Below, piece after piece: positions 56,349 to 64,000 of a stretch of DNA of 64,000 bases (its first letter is position 1; each line of letters starts with the position of its first letter). Location: assembly GCA_964019055.1 (NCBI GenBank), contig OZ025213.1, positions 682,001 to 746,000 of the forward strand, in the 5' to 3' direction. Under the pieces are notes generated by a model. That model worked only from the letters and a program-made list of their open reading frames with translations, did not search any database and had not been told where the DNA came from. Origin of the DNA: Anthopleura xanthogrammica (lineage: Eukaryota; Cnidaria; Anthozoa; Actiniaria; Actiniidae). The translations under genes were made by a program, and so were the position numbers.

Positions 56349-58246
56349 CTTTCATTATATGAAGCCATATTCAAATTAGTTATGAACATTACAGTAGACC
56401 CTCTTACTATAGGCATAATGTTTCCCATTCTAAATCCCTATTTCTTTTTTCTAATTTCATGTTGTATTCTTCTTAAGCATTACTAAGGGGGGCATTGGGG
56501 GTCTCAAACACAGCAACACCACAAAAAAATCTGAAATCACTGCATTATCGCACAAAAAAATAAATAAAACACTGACACTGCAAATTTAAACAGGACACCA
56601 CAATCAATGAGATCATTTCACTGGACACTGCATATTTAATATCTTAAACACTGCACAATGTTTGAGATCGCTGCAACACTGCAAAATAAAATCTGGAAAT
56701 GCTGCATCATCGCATGAAAAAATAGGCTAACACTGCAACCCCAAATGTCCCCCTCATTACTGGAAAACAATGAATTATTTTCACATGATCTGAAATGGGA
56801 GACATAATGCCTGAAGTAAAAGGATCTATAACCTTCCAGTGGAGTTGTTTAGGTCATTTTGTATATCTTGTCAGCATTTTCAAATAAATTCATAGCAATC
56901 CATGCTAACAGTCAACTTTGCTGGCAACCCTTAATCACAAATTGTTTTGTAAGTAGAGTTTTTAGGGAATTTTTACATCAAATTATCTTGAGAAGAGATA
57001 AAAATGTGGAATGAAGAAGAATAGTGTCATAGTCTTAATGATTAAGGTTGGATCAAAGGCACCATTCTTTAGAAAAGAACCCTACAGTATATCCAAACCC
57101 TTTTTTCATGGGATATATGGAATCAATATATTACAGACTTTCAGGTCCAATTAAATTAATATGTAGATTCATATGAAAAAAATAGTATACAGCTGTAAGT
57201 TAGAAATTGGTAAATGTGGTCAACACCAGGCTGCATCTATGAAGAGTTTCTAAAAAAACTTTTTTTTTCAAATAAATAAAATTATTTTTAATATGCCATA
57301 TGGGTACTAATCATGAATGAGTGTTGCTAAAAGCAGCAGTTTTGATTAGTTTTCAAGGAATGGATTATAGAAAAAACATTTTATGAATAAAATTGATATT
57401 AGGAGATATTCTCATCAATCTATCGGTATATGTCTGGTAACTGGGGTGATACTAAACAATATGACCCTAAATCAGTGTCAATAGGGTCGACTGCCATTAC
57501 CAGCCTGGATTTGCAGCCTATCTTGCATGTATGCACAGTGGAGTACTATTTAAGGCTAAAGTTCACTCAAATACACAAAACCATGATATTGGTGTATACT
57601 TTTTATTACAAGGGACTGCAGTCCTGAGCAGAGTCTTGACTGTGGGATTGTGTTCCATAGCCTCTCACTCCAATGCTTCTTGGTCAAAAAAACCTACGAC
57701 CAAGAAACACTGGGGCAATAGACCTTTAGCAACTAGGCTAAGGGGCTACAGTCTATATTGGTACAATATTGCAATCCAGAAATTAGTAATGGTTAATGAG
57801 GCTGCAGATCTATGCTGAAATTTTTTGTTCTGGCAATAGAAATTTAGATTTTTGCTGCATTTCCAGAGAGTATCATGCCTTGCAACAACAATGGCAATAC
57901 TGTTTTGTGACAGCAGAAAATGTTGGAACTATGCTACAACAGAATTATTATATTTTTTGAAGAGGCAGACGAAGTACTGTGGTCACTACTGTCTTCATGT
58001 CTTCCTTGATTCAGTGGCAGACAATCAGCACAAGGTTCCACTTTGTTCCTTCAAGAATACACCCAAAAACCTGGTAAGTTTTAAAAATTGTTTCATAACC
58101 GTAAATCATAACAAGAATGATAATATATTTGACGAAGATCCATGCCCGGCTTCATGCTAAATTATCCAACAACTTGAATTATGTGAATTATTGTAAATAG
58201 CTTTATATTCGCAAACTAAAGGAACAGTTTTACACTAGATTGTGCA
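56349..58246. other. intergenic COMMD8-TIMM8 (convergent)
   Basis: About 1.9 kb between two 3' ends. It contains the MITE-like element 56403-56822 and otherwise AT-rich DNA. Short frames near 57430-57818 and 57852-58160 have no splice context or domain and are not called. Confidence 0.5.
56403..56822. mobile_element. MITE-like element, family A relative
   Basis: Ends gtagaccctcttactatagg-cataatgtttcccatt and aatgggagacataatgcctg-aagtaaaaggatctat are inverted repeats of about 35 bases and share sequence with the 6088-6262 element. The 350-base interior is different (several gacactgca-like repeats). Confidence 0.75.
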
Positions 58247-58504
58247 TCAAAAGTTTCCTCCACCAGATCGTTGAATCATCTCGGAGAATCTTTTTGTAAT
58301 GAGTAAAGTAGTATCGATAAATCGTTCAACACAGTTCACCAGGCACGTTTCGGTTCTACTGTCCAGTTTATTCCCAGGTTTATCCATACACTTTTCCCAA
58401 CAAACGTCTGTAAACTGATGAACTTGAAGCTGAAATTTGGCTTTCTGTTCCTCGATCATCAACTCCTCTCGTAGTCTTGGGTCAATCTGCTGATTCCCTG
58501 CCAT
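58247..58504 (-). CDS. TIMM8: TIMM8, small Tim chaperone of mitochondrial import
   Basis: Single-exon 85-residue protein. It has the twin CX3C signature of small Tims (CWEKC and CLVNC, 17 residues between the motifs) and the TIMM8 strings CWEKCMDKPG, KLDSR and NCVERFIDT. TIMM8 pairs with TIMM13 in a hexamer in the mitochondrial intermembrane space that carries hydrophobic precursors to the inner membrane. The four cysteines form two disulfides after MIA40-dependent import. There is no targeting presequence, as usual for this family. Vertebrates have two paralogues (TIMM8A/B) with an intron in TIMM8A; here there is none. It lies between COMMD8 (convergent) and YIPF6 (same strand, upstream). 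Confidence 0.95.
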   Translation of the reverse strand: MAGNQQIDPRLREELMIEEQKAKFQLQVHQFTDVCWEKCMDKPGNKLDSRTETCLVNCVERFIDTTLLITKRFSEMIQRSGGGNF

Positions 58505-59563
58505 TATTTTCTGCTAAAACTTCAAAATGGTTGCTTCAAATCTTTGATCCTGAAATGACACGTGCTGGCACCACAGGTAACCCAATAATCCACAGGATAC
58601 CCAAAGAATGTACTCGTTATTTTTGGTTTATTAGTCCTTTTATTATATTCAAATTTTATATAAATTCTTGAACCCTTGTACAATTTACACACAGCGCAAC
58701 ACGCAATAGTATGACCACTTTTAATATATTTGCCTACCAGTACTTCTATGCACAGGCTTTTTGCTGTCAAAGAGCTTTACATGTCACCTTATTTGATAAA
58801 GCCAGACATCTTCGCATTGAAATGTGCCGGTTTAACATACAAAAACCCTTGCATAGTAGTATGTGAATACATGATCATACTTTTGCACATCATGCTGTTA
58901 TGTGACTAGTACAGCGTTATTAATAATTTTACTTTTTCAACTTATAAATATATAATGCTTAGAGGCTCAGAGGAGATAAAACTATATAGGATCAGATTTT
59001 TTTAAGAAATAATGAAGATATTGTCTAACAATGCCCCTTTTGACAGATATGCTCATTTCAATGAGATATTTTACCCACTAAAAGCTGCAATGCTGAACTT
59101 CTCATTGAACAATAATATCACTGAAATAAGTATGTTACAATTCAAGATAAAATAATAAAACTACAATAAGATCATAAATTATTCCAATTACCCCTAAATG
59201 AGGAAGAGTTACTAACTTCCTTTAATAATAATAATGTCTTTTGGAATTAACTAATTGCAGTTTTATAAATAAATACTAGTAAACATGACACTTATGTTCC
59301 CTTGACTGCAAGAGGTCTTTAAAAGTTTCCCTCATAGTCCCTTTATAGTGCTTTTCACATGTGACCCCTACCCAGATTTGAAGATGTCAGGGTTTTTGGC
59401 TTCTGGTAATCAAAAGTTAACCAAAATATAATAAAATATGCCATGGCTGATGTTAAAAAATGAAAAGGGGTATGTGGCTAGTTCCTAGCTTAAAGTCAAG
59501 GGATGTTTTTAATGAATTTCCAACTAGTGCCTAAATGTATATAGAAATTTAAGTCCCAACAAG
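58505..59563. other. intergenic TIMM8-YIPF6
   Basis: AT-rich, about 1 kb. It contains the TIMM8 promoter, the YIPF6 3' untranslated region and the MITE-like element at 58692-58912. Nothing else seen. Confidence 0.5.
58692..58912. mobile_element. MITE-like inverted-repeat element, family D
   Basis: Starts cacgcaatagtatgaccact and ends gatcatacttttgcacat, an inverted match. The left half shares agtatgaccact..aat.tatttgc and ctatgcacaggctttttg with the element at 26417-26576. Confidence 0.7.
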
Positions 59564-62019
59564 TTAACCAGAATTTGAAATTATCATCCAGCTTATTACA
59601 AAATAGAACAAGAAGATTGGGTACACAGCTAGAGCTTTCCTGTTGCGAGGCTGGCTGTCACCAAGGAATTTAACTGATGCTGTCAAATAAAAATAAATTT
59701 ATTATTAAAATTATAAAAATCAATAAGCCAACTGTTGCAATTTAATCAACCATAACTGCACTCCTAAAGTTTTGTTACGGGCACTTCATATTCCTTGGAA
59801 TCTCCTTACTTTCTGATACCTGTCAATGCAATGCATTTTGAAAGAATTTGGGGATCTTAGGAGCTTATAGTTTAATTGTACTTACCAAATGTTGCCCAAG
59901 CAAATCCAGCAATAACAAAAATGAGTCTAACGAAGAACAAGGCCACATTCTGCTTGGCAAGGAGAATAAATCTGCAAACAATAAGTGCGATGACCAGGGG
60001 GAAAATACAGTAACCAAGAATGCAAACACTCTGGAAGAATGAACTGTGGAAAAACAAACAATTAAAATTAAATTAAAAAGACATGTGAATCAAATCATAA
60101 TCATTCTTGTTAACACAACTATTCTACTTACATTTGTCCTCCTAAAAGCTTTGAATTGATTGTAATAACAAATGAACCAACCCAGACGACAACAAAAACC
60201 TCTGCAAACTGAGGTCCACCATCATTATTGCTATCAGCTACTTTATGACCTTGCAATAGCCTAGAAAAGCACAAAGAACTCATTAAGTCTCAGATTTATA
60301 ACATCCAGCCAAATCTCTATTATAGAGAAAGATTCAGGCCTTTTCCACCCTAACCTCCTATATGCAGACGTCCTTAGGGTTGGTCATACAATCACACAAC
60401 ATTTCAGGGGCGAATCCAGCCAAGAATATAAGGAGGGGCTTGACTGAATGTTGCAAATGACACTGCAGAACTTGGAAAGATATTTAAAAATTTGCTTTCT
60501 GTTCTACTTCAAGAAACATAGCTGAAGGGGGGGGGGGGGAAGCTACAGCCCCCCTTTGCCCCTCCTTGGATCCATCCCTGCATTTGCGTGACTGATCCTA
60601 AGGACATCTGCATAGCTATAGGAAGATCTCTACCTTCCGACAATTCAATTTCTCTCCCTGTGGGGAGGGGGTAGGTACCCATATAGACATTTTCTGGATT
60701 ACCCAATAGCCTACCCAGTGTTAGGGTATTATATCAATTGAGAGATTTATTAGAAAAGATTATAGCCTCAAAATGGCATTGGATGCCAGAACATTCTTTC
60801 CTTCATGCACATATTCTTATCAGGATGCATCTTTTTGGTTTCTTGATGAGGGCATTAACCATCAAGATGAAGGTGCAATCATGAAAAAGAATGTGCTCAC
60901 ATGCAACAGTAGCATCATCTTTGCTAAATTTCCCTACTGTCTTAAGGATTTACTGTCTTGTTTAATACAAAGCATAACTGTACCACAAGTTTCAAATAAA
61001 TGGTGATTTAGGTGATTTAGCTAGACCATGCAACTTGAGTTACTTACATCGCAAGACAGACACACAATATCAAGGGTCCCCACAGATCCCCTGAAAAAAA
61101 AGCAGAACAAATGAATTACCATAAGAATCTTAAATTCCTAACTTATACCATAAAATTACTTGAACAGGAACAAATGTTTTTTTTTTAAATATATTTAACA
61201 AATGTTTTAAAGAAAGACACATTAGATTGTATTTGATAGTAAGGCCCCAGTCACACGAAGGACATGTAGCCCTACTGCTGTAGCTCTTGTTTTTGGTCTT
61301 CCCTGGATAAGTTAAACAAGACTTGTTTCTAGTTAACTCTACTCTTATGTAAACAGGGCCTAAATGTTATAAACAATACACATGTACAGACGAGATATCG
61401 GAGTCTGAATTGAAATTATTAATCAGCAGTGAGAAACCTATTGTTTATCAACAATATCGATGTCCTTTATCGACACCAATAAGTGAAATTAAAAAAGTGA
61501 TGAAGTTGTTTTTAAAATAATTAATAAATTTATGGAGTTTAAGATAAATGAATAATACAAATAATTTGAAGATCAAACACTAAAACTTTGCAGGAGTTTT
61601 AAGCTAATAATAATAATATTAATACAGCTAAATAATTAAATTTTTGATTTGTACTTACAATCTCTAAGGAGTGATTTACTCTGTCTTGGAATCATAACGT
61701 GTAAAAACTTTTTCCCAACGGCTTTTAAATCTCGTTTCTTTGAAGAAAAAAAAGAAATAATAATTATTTTATTACGACAAATCTATACGACCACGTAGCG
61801 TATTTATAATAAAGTAAACGCCATATTAGCTTCGTATCAGATCAAAAACAGCAGAAATCATAAAGGAAACATAGGGTTAAAACGACTCACTAGTGTTTCG
61901 ATAACAGGTTCATCTAATGTGCTTGGTTCTTCCTCCTCATCGGGAGCTCCTGGTACAGTAATATCACCTTCTACTTCAATACTAACGTTGCTTGGAACAA
62001 AACCTGGTTCGGTCGCCAT
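59564..62019 (-). CDS. YIPF6: YIPF6, Yip1-domain Golgi membrane protein
   Basis: Exons (minus): 62019-61891, 61737-61659, 61090-61048, 60260-60132, 60043-59886, 59679-59564; in phase, 217 residues (human 236). A cytosolic acidic N-terminus (GDITVPGAPDEEEE) leads to KRDLKAVGKKFLHVMIPR and then DLWGPLIL, the conserved entry to the Yip1 domain. Five membrane segments follow, including FAEVFVVVWVGSFVITINSK, CILGYCIFPLVIALIVC, LIFVIAGFAWATF and YPIFLFYFVISWMII. Hallmark strings GPQFAEVF and ALAVYP.FLFYFVISWMI identify YIPF6. Family members shape early secretory membranes and bind Rab GTPases. An in-frame ATG 93 bases upstream exists, but MATEPGF fits the family length better. Confidence 0.95.
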
Positions 62020-63500
62020 TTTGATTTCTTTGATTAAAATGGATTGCCGCTGGCCTATTCTTTTCCTTGCTTGTGGGCTTAAAGAAATACCAACTTGCGG
62101 AACATCTTTCATTTTCCTTTCCTTCCCTTTCTTTTTCTTTTATTTCTTTTTTCCATTTTTATTTATTTCCTTCTTCACTTTTTTTTATCTTTCAAACATC
62201 TCGTGGAATCGTGGAATCCAAGATAAAAGAAAGAAATGAGGGAAGAAAAAAAAACCCAGCCAAAGACAGGGGGAGGGGGGAGGGGGTGGGGGTGGATAGG
62301 GGTATGTAAATCCGCTCATCTATTAAAATTAATGCCAGGATCCATCGGTCCGTAAAAATATTTGCTCAATTCCGAAACCGCAGTTGAAAGTTCTCAAAGT
62401 TGCCTTGTATGCTATTTTTTTTTTTTAGCAATTTTCGGTACATGTAGTTCATATAAATCGCCATCCGAACTCTGTATACGTAACAAACAAAAACCGAGAA
62501 CCGGACAAAAAATAGATAAATAAAAAATGGATAAATCCGTAATTTTCTGCATTTGCAGGATCCATCTATCCGTTAAAATTTTACTCAGAATCCATATTAT
62601 CCGGACTAAATCAGTATTTGCGAATTTATCCCCCTCCCACTCCACCCCAAAAGACATTTTCATTTATATAGCCCACCACGAAGGCGTGAGTCATACATAC
62701 CAAAAACAGCTTTTTGATTCTTTTGTTTGTTTGGTTTTGTATCAAATTTCACTTTAATACCACCAGAAGCCAAGTAGGCGTGACTTTTGGTCGTTTCCCC
62801 CCAAATAATTCTGTTAGTATGCGTTTAACTTTCTCGCGCCGGTTATAAATCACGATCGAGTTGAAACAAATTAACGATATCACATAGCAGATAGATAGCT
62901 CATGCAGTTGAATCGAGACAGAAAGTTCACCTTTTTGAATGGAATATATCTATTCCAATCTCTAATACCTGTTGTCCTGGAAAATCTCTAAGGAACAGAC
63001 TGTAAAAATGACGTACATGTTCACTATTTAGAATTATCGCTTCTACGAAAGTCTTTTAAAAAATAAAATTGCTGAAAAACGATATCAGTAATACCTTAAT
63101 ATCGCCCGCACTTATAATGTTGGACAGTGTAGTATACTAAAAACTGCAATATAAGCTATCATCAATAAAAGAAAATAGGCTATTTACAGATTGAAAGGAT
63201 AGAATATCAATTCATAAAATACCAAACCACAAGCACTGAATTGAAAGGTTGGATTTAATTGTCAAAGGTGCCGCTAAAGTACATTAAGGAATATTCTGCT
63301 ATCTACATGCAATTTTCACTTTTTCCCCCTGCTATTTTCAGCTTAGTGATTACGTCATTATGAGTGACGGATTTTGATTGGTCAATTTGTTTTTCCATCA
63401 TGTGTGACGACTTAACCCTCCAGGAGCCCCTCCAGGGCAAAAGAACCTCAAGGGAAAACATAGCCAATCACATAGTGATGTAAGAAGCATGTCTTTGGCT
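62020..63500. other. intergenic, upstream of YIPF6
   Basis: AT-rich DNA with pyrimidine-rich tracts near 62110-62180 and G-rich sequence near 62260-62300. A weak direct similarity (ggatccatc..tccgt.aaaat) recurs at 62337-62358 and 62569-62590. I see no coding exon. Confidence 0.4.
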
Positions 63501-63834
63501 CACGTCGTAGATCTATAGTTTTGATATGTAATTCTAAAGTGAAGGTTTGTGGCAGCACCTCACAAGTGGATCTTCAGACAATTAACCAACCAGTAGAAAA
63601 ACATCTGTATAACAAAAAGAAGGAAAAAAACGATTAACAACAGAATTTAGTTAAATAGATTTGTTATACTTTTGTTGTTAGTGCCGTGTCAGTGCAATAC
63701 GTGCAGTTCATCTTGGTTCATGGCTCTTAATTAACCTTCGATTCACCAAAGATTGAAGAAGTTGAATTGAGCAAAACCGTGGAGAAGAATCGAGAAACAT
63801 CTGCTTTACAGTTAGAGGCTTTTTCGTCTCAGGT
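63500..63834 (+). other. possible 5' untranslated exon of a downstream gene
   Basis: A strong donor context (cgtctcag|gtaagttt) ends at 63834. The preceding 150 bases have higher GC than their surroundings and no long frame. This looks like the first, non-coding exon of a gene that continues to the right of the window. The 5' boundary is not determined. Confidence 0.35.
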
Positions 63835-64000
63835 AAGTTTGTCTAAACTAAACTAACTCAAATAATTAACTCTGATATGGCTCATGTTGATGAAAACTGA
63901 ATCGATTTTCTTAATGGATTTTTTTTTCTGCGTGTCTTTGTGGTTTTTCTAAATGAATGAATCTATTGGAGATCACTTTGGATTTGAGTTTATATGATAC

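Noticed and set aside
1..64000. CRISPR arrays, bacterial operons, viral or toxin genes
   Set aside because: The tandem repeats seen have no unique spacers, all genes are intron-bearing or animal-type, and no viral or toxin family was recognised.

Overview
The window looks like nuclear DNA of an early-branching metazoan, most probably an anthozoan cnidarian (coral or sea anemone). This is inferred from four things. The genes are split by many short GT-AG introns. They are animal-specific (PCM1, KIF9, TEX14-like, COMMD8, SOX). Secreted CUB, EGF, HYR and sushi proteins are prominent. Non-coding DNA is AT-rich and full of short inverted-repeat elements and satellites. The species cannot be fixed from sequence alone. 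Every multi-exon model below was joined by hand at GT-AG sites (one exception is noted) and checked for codon phase.

Left part (1-17 kb): two genes for secreted CUB proteins stand head to head. One is a small single-CUB protein (minus, ATG at 2189). The other is a 28-exon, 1095-residue matrix-like protein (plus, 3191-17022) with signal peptide, two CUB domains, 16 EGF-like domains, a short coil, a VWC-like module and a Thr-rich tail. Its introns hold a tRNA-Val gene, an intronless LRRC74-like gene on the other strand, a 175-bp ATGGG satellite and several MITE-like elements.

Middle part (18-28 kb): an intronless SOX HMG-box gene (plus), a four-exon small secreted HYR-sushi protein (minus) and TRAPPC2/sedlin (minus). 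The third TRAPPC2 intron has perfect U12-type signals. A tRNA-derived inverted pair lies in an intron of the HYR-sushi gene.

Right part (28.9-62 kb): a 50-exon PCM1 gene (plus, about 2327 residues, a centriolar satellite scaffold), a TEX14-like ankyrin pseudokinase (plus), KIF9 (minus, an axonemal kinesin), COMMD8 (plus), an intronless TIMM8 (minus) and YIPF6 (minus, Golgi membrane). KIF9 and COMMD8 share a 174-bp divergent promoter region. PCM1, TEX14-like and KIF9 together form a neighbourhood of centrosome, cilium and germ-cell genes. The last 2 kb hold only a possible 5' untranslated exon of a gene outside the window.

The most notable observations are the U12 intron of TRAPPC2 with apparent AT-AA ends, a tandem triplication in PCM1 that copies a splice acceptor and the start of an exon, a conserved PCM1 autophagy-type LIR motif, the unusual CUB2-EGF16-VWC protein, the nested intronless LRRC74-like gene, and several families of MITE-like inverted repeats. 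I found no clear evidence of a wholly new multi-gene system.
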